In this document: positions 8,052 through 15,674 of the stretch, piece by piece
Numbering within the stretch: position 1 is the stretch's first letter
Layout of the letters: each line of letters begins with the position of its first letter
DNA from: Bacteroidota bacterium
Lineage (GTDB): Bacteria > Bacteroidota > Bacteroidia > Chitinophagales > Chitinophagaceae
Reading direction: 5' to 3'
Assembly (NCBI GenBank): GCA_016183765.1
Contig: JACPEA010000011.1
Coordinates: forward strand, 620,001 to 684,000
DNA length: 64,000 bases
Notes under the pieces: model-generated
Seen by the model: only the letters and a program-made list of their open reading frames with translations
Told to the model about the DNA's origin: nothing
Databases searched by the model: none
Translations under genes and position numbers: made by a program

Positions 8052-9236
8052 TCAAAGGAGTCTTTGCAGGGTGGAGTGGGAGTTGATTTGTTGGTTGGCT
8101 AACTGTTGGATCAGTATGATGCCAGGTTGTTTGCCTTTTTCAAAACTTCCCAAATGATCTTCCATTTGCAGAGCTTTAGCGCCGTTATAAGTGGCCCATT
8201 GCAGTAGTTCGGCCAGCGGAATCTTGGGGAAAAAGCGGGTAATGGTTTTTAACTCATCAAGAATGCTAAGACTATGGTTGCTGGCCAGGCTGTCAGTGCC
8301 AATGACCAGGTTGGCCTTTTGTTTGCGGAATAACTCAAGTGATGGCAGAGCCTGTTCAATATATTGGTTGGCATTGATGCAGATACACCAGTTCACATCG
8401 CTTGATCTGGCGGTAGCAAACAGGATGTCCGTCTCTTTGGTAAATGTATTGTGTACCAGTAACTGTTTTCGTGCAGGCAGCATTTTTTCAAAATAGGATT
8501 GCAGGCTGCTTTTGCCGGTAGGAGTAAAGAAATCCGTCTCGATATTCATCAGGCCGTACATGCGTATAAAATCACCCTGTTTGGTTTCAAATAAGCTGTC
8601 TTCAAAGCTGGTTTCCTGGTTGTGTATGGTTACGGTCTGGTTGTGGAAGTGGGGCATCATCAGGTCCCACAATTCATTGGAAACCGAATAGGGCGCATGC
8701 GGCGCCAGTGTGGTCCGGAACCGGCTGCCTGCGGGTTGTAGTTGCTGAAATGCCTGGTAAACCTCTAATGATCTGTTGAAGCGGGCCTCAGCCGCCTGCG
8801 GTAACCAGCCGGTCAGTTCAATAAAATTGTAATAAGCCAGCCGCTGTTTTGCTTTTTGGGCGAGCGTGAGGGAATTGTTACAGATATCGCCTACGGCAAC
8901 AATGCCGTTGACCAGCATTTCATCTTCGGCTACCGATATTGCATCCAGTATTTCTGCTTCGGGAAAATGGCGTTCGTTCACTATCCGGAACACAAAATCC
9001 ACCAGCCCGGTCTTTTCGGGGATGCGGCCGCGCAGATGGCTCAGTTCCAGGTGACAATGGCAGTTGATGAAACCGGGACTGAGCAGCCCGGAAAATTGCT
9101 GAATATCGTCTCCGGCTTCGTGCTGATCAATGATGGCTTCAACGGTTCCCTGTTCATCGGTGATCAATACCTTACCCGGGCCGAGGATCTCGGTTCCGGT
9201 GAAGAGCTGGCTGGCCTGGAATTTCTGGTAGGACAA
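8052..9236 (-). CDS. Metal-dependent amidohydrolase (chlorohydrolase/deaminase-like)
   Basis: This is a 394-residue cytosolic hydrolase of the amidohydrolase superfamily. Metal ligands are visible: the HxH motif at residues 60-62 (GFINCHCHLELS), a His in TLAPHAPYSVS, another in VTIHNQET, and the Asp in VIGTDSLASN. The composite-sheet N and C termini fit the SsnA/MtaD/aminodeoxyfutalosine-deaminase branch, which deaminates nucleoside-like or cyclic amine substrates. The exact substrate cannot be read; aminodeoxyfutalosine (menaquinone pathway) is one possibility. It ends a few bases from the tandem repeat and is followed upstream by the HigBA pair in the same direction. Confidence 0.8.
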   Translation of the reverse strand: MSYQKFQASQLFTGTEILGPGKVLITDEQGTVEAIIDQHEAGDDIQQFSGLLSPGFINCHCHLELSHLRGRIPEKTGLVDFVFRIVNERHFPEAEILDAISVAEDEMLVNGIVAVGDICNNSLTLAQKAKQRLAYYNFIELTGWLPQAAEARFNRSLEVYQAFQQLQPAGSRFRTTLAPHAPYSVSNELWDLMMPHFHNQTVTIHNQETSFEDSLFETKQGDFIRMYGLMNIETDFFTPTGKSSLQSYFEKMLPARKQLLVHNTFTKETDILFATARSSDVNWCICINANQYIEQALPSLELFRKQKANLVIGTDSLASNHSLSILDELKTITRFFPKIPLAELLQWATYNGAKALQMEDHLGSFEKGKQPGIILIQQLANQQINSHSTLQRLL

Positions 9237-9239
9237 AAT

Positions 9240-9611
9240 TTACTGGAGTTTGTATTCTTTGATCAATGCTTCTGCGGGTATGCGAAGTATTTTGCTGAAT
9301 TTACGGATCATGTTCAGGGACAATGCCTGCTTGTAGTTTAAAACCTTGCTCACAGTTCCTTTATCACCATAGGCTTTTGCCAGGTCGGCAGGTTTGTAGC
9401 CAAAATCCTCCATCCGGATCTTGATGAATTCGATGGGGTCCAGTTCGGGAAGCATAGAATTTCTTTTTCCATAATCATCAATCAAAAAAGCAAGTAGCAT
9501 TTTTTCTTTGTGATCAGGAGATTCTCTTGTGGCATATTTGACTTCTTCGAATCGTTCGCATGCTTTTCGATAATCCAATTCATCCTCTAGCAGGTACCAT
9601 GCATTTTTCAT
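9240..9611 (-). CDS. higA: HigA-type antitoxin (XRE helix-turn-helix)
   Basis: This small DNA-binding antitoxin is about 123 residues from the ATG at 9611. Starts at 9632 or 9650 are also open but would overlap the toxin gene by more than 50 bases. The C-terminal half is an XRE/HigA helix-turn-helix with the segment DPIEFIKIRMEDFGYKPADL, then VSKVLNYKQALSLNMIRKFS and IPAEALI. The toxin gene lies directly upstream and overlaps it, the toxin-first order typical of higBA. It should neutralise HigB and repress the operon through the palindrome at 9997-10021. Confidence 0.85.
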   Translation of the reverse strand: MKNAWYLLEDELDYRKACERFEEVKYATRESPDHKEKMLLAFLIDDYGKRNSMLPELDPIEFIKIRMEDFGYKPADLAKAYGDKGTVSKVLNYKQALSLNMIRKFSKILRIPAEALIKEYKLQ

Positions 9612-9909
9612 AAAACTGGATTGTTGTTGCATCAATTTTATCATATTCATTATGAGAACCGATAAATCTCACATTTATAATCCCATCCTCATAATCAAGC
9701 TCAACCACCAGGCGATAGGTATTGTGTAAGATCTCAAATCTTGCTCTTTTATTGGGTAGCATTTTGGCATTAGGGAAATCCTTTAACACATCCTGGTTTT
9801 TCTTCCACCTGGCTTCTTCTGTTGCTTTTCGCCAGGCAGAAAGGCTTTTCCTGGCATGAGCATGTCGCTTCGCGAAGTTTTCAACAAGCATTGGATTGAT
9901 GATCTTCAT
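9580..9909 (-). CDS. higB: HigB-type toxin (mRNA interferase family)
   Basis: The 109-residue protein has the HigB/RelE-superfamily pattern. It contains a helical N-terminal region rich in Lys and Arg (ENFAKRHAHARKSLSAWRKA), a central NKRARFEILHNTYRLVVELDY strand region, and the ending VRFIGSHNEYDKIDA, typical of the HigB fold. Such toxins cleave mRNA at the ribosome when their antitoxin is lost. It precedes and overlaps the antitoxin gene, as in other higBA modules. Nothing nearby suggests a plasmid or phage, so this appears to be a chromosomal module. Confidence 0.86.
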   Translation of the reverse strand: MKIINPMLVENFAKRHAHARKSLSAWRKATEEARWKKNQDVLKDFPNAKMLPNKRARFEILHNTYRLVVELDYEDGIINVRFIGSHNEYDKIDATTIQFYEKCMVPARG

Positions 9910-9996
9910 ATTACCGGGTTATCGTTGCATTGCAAGATTCCGGTCAGTAAAACTCAATCGCACCATCTAGGTGGCAGAAAGACCGGCAAAGTATAA

Positions 9997-10021
9997 AAAA
10001 GTTGGCAAAAGACCAACTTTT
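9997..10021 (-). promoter_or_regulatory. Palindrome upstream of higB, likely autoregulatory operator
   Basis: AAAAGTTGG (9997-10005) and CCAACTTTT (10013-10021) form a perfect 9-bp inverted repeat with a 7-bp spacer, about 90 bp upstream of higB. Next to it, reading leftward, is a TATACTTTG stretch resembling a -7 box. The palindrome would therefore cover the promoter, as expected of a HigA operator. Confidence 0.5.
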
Positions 10022-10267
10022 GTAAAAATATTCACCTCACCGCTTACCATGAAGCGTATTTATACGCAGGGATGGTTGTTTTTGCACCCGCTAAAAGGGT
10101 TGGTATGGTTGAATTGCGCAAGGTAGGGGGGCTATATTGCTGTAAAATCGTGGGTTTTAGTATCCATTGAAATCAATCGGTCAAAATTATTATTGTAAAT
10201 CAATTAGTTACGGGATATCGATATAAAATACTTTTGTAAATTCTTGGAAAATTGACCGGGTCGGACC

Positions 10268-10310
10268 TACCTTCGCCGTCCATTTAAAACCGGTGGGATA
10301 GCGCCGGTTT
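10268..10310 (+). promoter_or_regulatory. Promoter-like box and leader hairpin of rplM-rpsI
   Basis: TACCTTCG (10268-10275) resembles the -7 element, with a TTG 21 bp upstream. A hairpin with a 7-bp GC-rich stem, AAACCGG (10287-10293) and CCGGTTT (10304-10310), then lies 17 bases before the L13 start codon. Its position suggests an autoregulatory leader bound by a ribosomal protein. That is inference. Confidence 0.4.
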
Positions 10311-10327
10311 CATTAAAACAAAATAAT

Positions 10328-10771
10328 ATGAGTAAACTTCATTTCACCACCAAGCATGCGAACGCGGCTACCGTACAGCACAACTGGTATGTGGTTGACG
10401 GTACTAATCAAACCGTAGGACGTATTGCGTCGAAAATCGCTTCTGTTCTTCGCGGTAAGAACAAGGCTTATTACACCCCGCACGTAGACTGCGGTGATTA
10501 TGTGATCCTGATCAATGCAGAGAAAGTTGTTTTTACCGGCAACAAAGCTGAGCAGAAACAATACATCAACTACTCAGGTTACCCCGGCGGTAAAAAAGAA
10601 GAATCTGCTGAAAATCTGCTGAAACGCCGTCCGGAAGTGGTTATGGAAAGAGCTGTAAAAGGCATGCTTCCTAAAAACCGTCTGGGCCGTAAAATGGTCA
10701 AGAAGTTCTTTGTGTATGCAGGTTCTGCGCATCCGCACACTGCACAACAGCCTAAAGAACTGAAATTCTAA
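10328..10771 (+). CDS. rplM: 50S ribosomal protein L13 (uL13)
   Basis: L13 is an early-assembling protein of the large ribosomal subunit that binds 23S rRNA. The 147-residue length fits. The segments [20 protein letters not shown] and [14 protein letters not shown] and the ending [20 protein letters not shown] are the family signature. It is followed 33 bp later by rpsI, the conserved rplM-rpsI pair. A hairpin in the leader may mediate feedback control. Confidence 0.98.
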   Translation: MSKLHFTTKHANAATVQHNWYVVDGTNQTVGRIASKIASVLRGKNKAYYTPHVDCGDYVILINAEKVVFTGNKAEQKQYINYSGYPGGKKEESAENLLKRRPEVVMERAVKGMLPKNRLGRKMVKKFFVYAGSAHPHTAQQPKELKF

Positions 10772-10804
10772 TCAACTTACTACTAACAACTAATTCCAAC
10801 ATAA

Positions 10805-11194
10805 ATGGAAAAACAAAAAAATGCAGTTGGTCGCCGTAAAGAAGCCGTTACCCGCGTTTTCATCAGCAAGGGCGATGGTAAGATCACTGTAAACGACAAA
10901 GATTACAAAGCTTATTTTCCACTGGTTTACTTACAGAACCAGGTAGAGGCTCCGCTGAAAACAGCTGATATGCTGGGTAAAGTGGACATCGTGATCAATG
11001 CACAGGGTGGTGGTCTTAAAGGCCAGGCCGAAGCAGCCAAGCTGGGTATTGCCCGCGCACTGCTTGAAGTGAACGCTGAATTCCGTCCGGCGCTGAAAGC
11101 TGCCGGCCAGCTGAAGCGTGACCCACGTGGTGTTGAACGTAAGAAATTCGGTCATAAGAAAGCCCGTAGAAGCTACCAGTTCAGCAAGCGTTAA
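10805..11194 (+). CDS. rpsI: 30S ribosomal protein S9 (uS9)
   Basis: S9 sits at the decoding side of the small subunit, and its C-terminal tail reaches the P-site tRNA. The 129 residues begin with NAVGRRKEAVTRVFI and end with the basic tail GHKKARRSYQFSKR, both diagnostic. It pairs with rplM upstream. A large palindrome separates it from rpsB. Confidence 0.98.
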   Translation: MEKQKNAVGRRKEAVTRVFISKGDGKITVNDKDYKAYFPLVYLQNQVEAPLKTADMLGKVDIVINAQGGGLKGQAEAAKLGIARALLEVNAEFRPALKAAGQLKRDPRGVERKKFGHKKARRSYQFSKR

Positions 11195-11205
11195 TACCAG
11201 CTATG

Positions 11206-11267
11206 AGCTGCGAGCCATGAGCTATGAGCTGTTTTTGCTCGAAGCCCACAGCTCATGGCTCGCAGCT
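11206..11267 (+). repeat. 18-bp inverted repeat between rpsI and rpsB
   Basis: AGCTGCGAGCCATGAGCT at 11206-11223 is matched by its exact reverse complement at 11250-11267, with a 26-nt loop. Inside, ATGAGCTG (11224-11231) can pair alternatively with CAGCTCAT (11249-11256). The arms are built of repeated GAGCTATGAGCT-like words. It may act as a terminator or as a transcript-processing hairpin, but no T-run follows. Confidence 0.85.
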
Positions 11268-11301
11268 TAACCAAATCAAATCATTATAACAATTCATACA
11301 A

Positions 11302-12195
11302 ATGGAAAATAACACTTCATTACAACAACAATTGCTGGAGGCCGGTGTACACTTTGGTCACCTGAAAAAGAAGTGGAATCCAAAGATGTTGCCTTACATC
11401 TTTGCTGAGAAAAAAGGTATCCACATCATCGACCTGAACAGAACTGTTGATCACCTGCAGGAATCTGCGGCTGCCATCAAACAGATCGCAAAAAGCGGTA
11501 AGAAGATCATGTTCGTGGCTACCAAAAAGCAGGCAAAAGAGATCGTTAGCGAATGCGCTAAGCGTGTAAACATGCCTTACGCTACAGAACGTTGGTTGGG
11601 TGGTATGCTCACCAACTTCAACACCGTTCGTAAGAGCGTGAAGAAGATGCAGAGCATTGAGAAAATGCTGGCCGATGGCAGTGCAGAGAGCCTGACTAAA
11701 AAAGAACGTCTTACCCTGAGCCGCGATAAGGATAAAATGGAGAAAGTACTGGGTGGTATCGCCCAGCTGGGCCGCCTGCCTGCCGCTTTGTTCCTGGTGG
11801 ATATCGGTCATGAGCATATTGCCCTGTCTGAAGCCAAGCGCCTGGGTATCACTACTTTTGGTATGGTTGATACCAATTGTGATCCTAATAAAGTTGATTT
11901 TGCCATTCCTGCAAATGATGATGCCACCAAATCTATTGCCATCATCACTAACTATATTGTAGCCGCTATTGCTGAAGGTCTGGCTGAGCGTCAGGCTTCT
12001 AAAGATGAAGAAGAGTCTGACGATAGCAACAACGAAAATGAAACAAAAGCCCGCCGCCTGGAAGCCGAAGCACAAGCTGAAGCTGCCCGTGGTGGTCGCT
12101 CACGTGCTGCCGGCGCAACCGGTGGCCCGGGTGGTGCACCTAAACGTCGTGTTCCCGGTAACCGTCGCCCTGCAGGTGGTGGTGCAGGTAAATAA
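11302..12195 (+). CDS. rpsB: 30S ribosomal protein S2 (uS2) with extended tail
   Basis: S2 binds the small subunit late in assembly and anchors S1. The core (about 1-230) carries the signatures LEAGVHFGHLKKKWNPKM, RWLGGMLTNFNTV and DIGHEHIALSEAKRLGI. At 297 residues it is longer than the usual 230-260. The last 65 or so residues form a low-complexity tail, first acidic (KDEEESDDSNNENE) and then Ala/Gly/Arg-rich. Such tails are common in Bacteroidota S2. It is followed by tsf, the usual gene order. Confidence 0.98.
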   Translation: MENNTSLQQQLLEAGVHFGHLKKKWNPKMLPYIFAEKKGIHIIDLNRTVDHLQESAAAIKQIAKSGKKIMFVATKKQAKEIVSECAKRVNMPYATERWLGGMLTNFNTVRKSVKKMQSIEKMLADGSAESLTKKERLTLSRDKDKMEKVLGGIAQLGRLPAALFLVDIGHEHIALSEAKRLGITTFGMVDTNCDPNKVDFAIPANDDATKSIAIITNYIVAAIAEGLAERQASKDEEESDDSNNENETKARRLEAEAQAEAARGGRSRAAGATGGPGGAPKRRVPGNRRPAGGGAGK

Positions 12196-12219
12196 ACCGC
12201 TGCTGTAAATACGCCTGAA

Positions 12220-12282
12220 TTAATAATTAGTAATCAAGAATTCATAATGAAAATAGTATGATTCTTGATTACTAATTGTTAA
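12220..12282 (+). repeat. Long inverted repeat between rpsB and tsf
   Basis: AATTAGTAATCAAGAAT (12225-12241) pairs perfectly with ATTCTTGATTACTAATT (12261-12277). With one G-U pair the stem extends to 22 bp (12220-12241 with 12261-12282), around a 19-nt loop. Nearby words (TTAATTGCGAATTCTTAA) repeat the same vocabulary. It is AT-rich, unlike the palindrome between rpsI and rpsB. Confidence 0.85.
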
Positions 12283-12314
12283 TTGCGAATTCTTAATCTT
12301 TAATTACTACTATA

Positions 12315-13151
12315 ATGTCTACAGTAACTATAACCGCCCAGGATATTAACAAACTGCGCCAGACAACCGGAGCCGGTATGATGGATTGCAGAAAAGCGCT
12401 GACCGAAGCCAATGGCGATTTTGAAGCAGCTATTGACTGGTTACGTAAGCAGGGACAGAAAGTGGCTGCCAAGCGTAGCGACCGTGAAGCGAAGGAGGGT
12501 GTCATCATTGCTAAAACATCGGCTGATCATAAAGTGGGTTTCGTGGTATGTATCAGCTGTGAAACGGATTTCGTTTCCAAAAATGCCGATTTTGTTGCCT
12601 TTGCACAGAGCATTGCGGATGCGGCCGTAGCCAACAACGTAAAATCTGCCGAAGAATTGAATGAAGTGGTGATCAATGGCGCCAAAGTGGTTGATATGAT
12701 CAACGACAAACTGGCCGCCATCGGTGAGAAGATCGGAATTGCCAAGTTCGAAAGGATCGAAGCGCCTTATGTAGCTTCTTATATCCACGGTGCATACCGT
12801 ATGGGCGTACTGGTTGGCTTGTCTGCAGAAGCTGAAGAAGCTGGTAAAGACGTGGCCATGCAGATCGCCGCCATGAACCCGCTGGCAGTAGATGCCAACA
12901 GCATTCCTGCTGAGGTGGTGGAAAGAGAAAGGTCCATCGTGGTGGAAACCATGAAAGCCGATCCGAAAATGGCCGGTAAACCTGAAGATATGATCGCTAA
13001 GATCGCTGAAGGTAAACTGAACGCTTTCTTCAAAGAGAACACCCTGCTGGCACAACCTTTTGTGAAAGATGCAGCTATCTCCGTAGAAGCTTACCTGAAA
13101 ACTGCAGGTGATGTGAAAGTATCTGAATTCAAACGTGTAGCGTTGGGATAA
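12315..13151 (+). CDS. tsf: Translation elongation factor Ts
   Basis: EF-Ts recharges EF-Tu by exchanging GDP for GTP. The N-terminal UBA-like domain and the signature LRQTTGAGMMDCRKAL are present, followed by WLRKQGQKVAAKRSDREAKEG and the coiled-coil dimerisation region. The 278-residue length is normal. It follows rpsB, as in most bacteria, and ends just before a strong terminator (13173-13199). Confidence 0.97.
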   Translation: MSTVTITAQDINKLRQTTGAGMMDCRKALTEANGDFEAAIDWLRKQGQKVAAKRSDREAKEGVIIAKTSADHKVGFVVCISCETDFVSKNADFVAFAQSIADAAVANNVKSAEELNEVVINGAKVVDMINDKLAAIGEKIGIAKFERIEAPYVASYIHGAYRMGVLVGLSAEAEEAGKDVAMQIAAMNPLAVDANSIPAEVVERERSIVVETMKADPKMAGKPEDMIAKIAEGKLNAFFKENTLLAQPFVKDAAISVEAYLKTAGDVKVSEFKRVALG

Positions 13152-13172
13152 TCCCCGGTTAACTAAATAGAG

Positions 13173-13199
13173 AAAAGGGAGTGCATGGCACTCCCTTTT
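13173..13199 (+). terminator. Strong intrinsic terminator after tsf
   Basis: AAAAGGGAGTG (13173-13183) and CACTCCCTTTT (13189-13199) form a perfect 11-bp stem with a 5-nt loop. The T-run of the second arm continues to 13200. It lies 22 bases after the tsf stop codon and should end the rpsB-tsf transcript. Confidence 0.9.
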
Positions 13200-13347
13200 T
13201 GTTTGGGCTGTTCCATCGGCTGACACCCCTTCAGGACTTATTTACGAACTGTTTAGTGTTTATTGAAACCCGGTGCAGAACCCACTGTTTTTTCCTTTTG
13301 GCAACTCATCGAAAAATCAGGTTATTTGCATACAAATCAACTACCCC

Positions 13348-14064
13348 ATGCTTCCTAAGTTCAAACGTATCCTCCTCAAATTATCCGGTGAAGCTTTACT
13401 GGGCGATCAGCGTAACGGCGATCCCTTTAACCCCAAGATCATTGAGCAGTATGCACATGATATCAAACTGGTGACGGAACTGGGCGTACAGGTGGCCATT
13501 GTGATCGGCGGGGGTAATATTTACCGGGGAATGAACGAGGCTGATAGCGGTATTGAACGTGCCCATGGCGATTATATGGGTATGCTGGCCACTGTGATCA
13601 ATGCCATGGCCATGCAGGCTATGCTGGAGAAGATAGGCGTGTACACGCGACTGCAGAGTGCGATCAATATGGAGCAGGTGGCTGAGCCCTATATCCGCCG
13701 GAAAGCCCTTCGTCACCTTGAAAAAGGACGGGTAGTGATCTTTGGCGCCGGTACGGGTAACCCCTATTTTACCACCGATACTGCCGGGTCCCTCCGGGCT
13801 ATTGAAATGAAAGCCGACGTGATCCTGAAAGGTACCCGTGTGGATGGTGTGTACACGGCAGATCCTGAAAAAGACCCTGCCGCGGTAAAATATGAGAAGA
13901 TCAGCTTCCAGGATTGCATCAGCAATAACCTGAAAGTAATGGATATGACGGCCTTTACACTTTGTATGGAAAACAAACTGCCCATCATTGTGTTCGATAT
14001 GAACAAGCCCGGCAACCTGTTACAGGTGGTGGAAGGTGCCAATGTGGGCACCCTGGTAAGCTGA
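13348..14064 (+). CDS. pyrH: Uridylate kinase
   Basis: PyrH phosphorylates UMP to UDP in pyrimidine nucleotide synthesis and is a hexameric, allosteric cytosolic enzyme. The 238-residue protein starts at [20 protein letters not shown]; the ATG at 13348 was chosen because sequence upstream of it is not conserved. The GGGNIYRG motif and the C-terminal [19 protein letters not shown], typical of amino-acid-kinase folds, are present. In many bacteria pyrH is followed by frr, but here a TolC-type gene follows instead. Confidence 0.96.
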   Translation: MLPKFKRILLKLSGEALLGDQRNGDPFNPKIIEQYAHDIKLVTELGVQVAIVIGGGNIYRGMNEADSGIERAHGDYMGMLATVINAMAMQAMLEKIGVYTRLQSAINMEQVAEPYIRRKALRHLEKGRVVIFGAGTGNPYFTTDTAGSLRAIEMKADVILKGTRVDGVYTADPEKDPAAVKYEKISFQDCISNNLKVMDMTAFTLCMENKLPIIVFDMNKPGNLLQVVEGANVGTLVS

Positions 14065-14123
14065 TTCGCCCGTTCATATAAATTTTTAGACGGGATGTAA
14101 TGGTGTTGATAATTTCACTACAC

Positions 14124-15425
14124 ATGAAAAAAATTGCGGTTATCCTCTTTCTGACCACCGGCATCACAGGTTTTGCCCAGCAGAAATTAAGCCTTACCGA
14201 TGCCATCAATACTGCATTGCAAAACAGCTATGATATACAGCTGGCCAAAAACAGTGTTGAGGTCAGCAGTATCAATAACCATATCGGCGTGGCCGGTGGT
14301 TTGCCGGTTGTGAGTGCCACCGGTAACGATAATGAGCAGGTGACCAGTATCAACCAGAAATTTGCCGATCCTGCCCGTGATACCAAACGTAGTAATGTTA
14401 GCTCTAACAACCTTACCGTTGGCCTGACCGGTAGTTTCCTGCTGTTCAATGGCTACCGCGTAATGTCTACCAAAAAACGGCTGGAAGAACTGCAGCAGCA
14501 GAACCAGCAATTGCTGAGCGTACAGATACAGAATACCATTGCAGCGGTAACCACCAAGTATTTTGATGTGGTCCGGCAGCAGAGTTACCTGAAAACCATC
14601 GCACAGTCGATCGAAGTATCTAAAAAGAGACTGGAGATCTTACAGGTGCGTAAAGAAGTGGGTATGTCGAACAATGCCGATATCTTCCAGGCGCAACTGG
14701 ACCTGAATGCGCTGGTACAATCGCAGCAGGCACAGGAATTGGTGATCGACCAGGCCAAAACAGACCTGCTGAACCTTGTTTTCCTGAAACCGGATACCAA
14801 AATCCTGATCAGCGATACCATTGTTGTTGACAGGAAAGTGCATATTGATAGTGTACGCAGTAACCTGGCCAAAAATCCCTTACTGGCAGCTGCCGACAGG
14901 CAGATACGCATTAACGAGCTGCTGGAAAAAGAGACCGCTGCGCTGCGTTACCCCTCTATCCGGGCCAATGCAGGATATAACCTTACCAGCAGTAAAAGTG
15001 CGGCAGGTTTTAGTTTGCTGAACCAGAGTTATGGTCCGTTCATCGGTATCAACCTGGCTATCCCCATTTATAACGGCAGCATCAGCAAAAAGCAACAGCA
15101 GGTAGCGGCCATCAATACCCGCAATGCTACGATCCAGCGCGACAATATCCTGCTGGATAATGAAACCGTTATGATACGGACTTACCAGGCTTACACCAAT
15201 TCGCTGACGCAGCTGGAAACGGCTTTGAAGAACTATGCCTTATCTACGCAGTTGCTTGACCTGATACTGCAGAAGTTCCAGCTGGGACAGGCAACGATCA
15301 TTGATGTGAAACAGGCGCAACAAAGTTTTGAGAATGAAGGCTACCGGCTGGTAAACCTGAATTATGCCGCTAAAGTGGCCGAAATTGAACTGAAGCGGTT
15401 GGCCAGCCAGTTGGCTTTACCATAA
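14124..15425 (+). CDS. TolC-family outer membrane efflux protein (orphan)
   Basis: The protein has 433 residues and a signal peptide (MKKIAVILFLTTGITGFAQ) from the ATG at 14124. Two TolC/OEP repeats follow, rich in long helices and heptads (LEELQQQNQQLLSVQIQNTI and similar) and joined by short strands such as AGYNLTSS. Such proteins form trimeric channels spanning the outer membrane and periplasm for efflux pumps or type I secretion. No membrane-fusion protein or inner-membrane pump is adjacent, unlike the second TolC gene at 27436-28785. It lies 59 bp after pyrH and may be co-transcribed with it, but its pump partner is unknown. Confidence 0.88.
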   Translation: MKKIAVILFLTTGITGFAQQKLSLTDAINTALQNSYDIQLAKNSVEVSSINNHIGVAGGLPVVSATGNDNEQVTSINQKFADPARDTKRSNVSSNNLTVGLTGSFLLFNGYRVMSTKKRLEELQQQNQQLLSVQIQNTIAAVTTKYFDVVRQQSYLKTIAQSIEVSKKRLEILQVRKEVGMSNNADIFQAQLDLNALVQSQQAQELVIDQAKTDLLNLVFLKPDTKILISDTIVVDRKVHIDSVRSNLAKNPLLAAADRQIRINELLEKETAALRYPSIRANAGYNLTSSKSAAGFSLLNQSYGPFIGINLAIPIYNGSISKKQQQVAAINTRNATIQRDNILLDNETVMIRTYQAYTNSLTQLETALKNYALSTQLLDLILQKFQLGQATIIDVKQAQQSFENEGYRLVNLNYAAKVAEIELKRLASQLALP

Positions 15426-15674
15426 ATTCCCCCCCTTGTTATTGTAACCGTAAGTCGCCATGGTACGATTTGTGCTGTGTTATCTTTATCCTGGTTTGTA
15501 CAGCTGCTGCCTGAAATGACGGATACTTTTTGCTGTGGTTAGTTGCAGTAAGCAGGATGGATCAAACCCGGTTTTGATCGAGAAATGGTCATGCGGTGAC
15601 CCGGTTATTGTATAGAAATTGAATGCTGCTTGGATTTTTTATCGTAAACCTGCACCTATACAATTCTACTATTT

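Larger units (their letters stand above)
9910..10327. other. Divergent spacer between higBA and rplM
   Basis: No gene was seen in these 418 bases. They hold the higB palindrome (9997-10021), a -7-like box TACTTTTG at about 10229-10236, a second -7-like box TACCTTCG at 10268-10275, and a hairpin at 10287-10310 just before rplM. Bases from about 10030 to 10220 show nothing recognisable. Confidence 0.5.

Noticed and set aside
9240..9909. Plasmid or phage remnant around the toxin-antitoxin genes
   Set aside because: No integrase, transposase, att-like repeats or change of gene style was seen; the neighbours are housekeeping genes.
11320..12075. 251-codon frame antisense to rpsB
   Set aside because: It is a mirror of the rpsB codon pattern; its His/Phe/Gln-rich composition resembles no protein.
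12441..13226. 261-codon frame antisense to tsf
   Set aside because: It mirrors the tsf coding strand and runs through the terminator after tsf, with no domain pattern.
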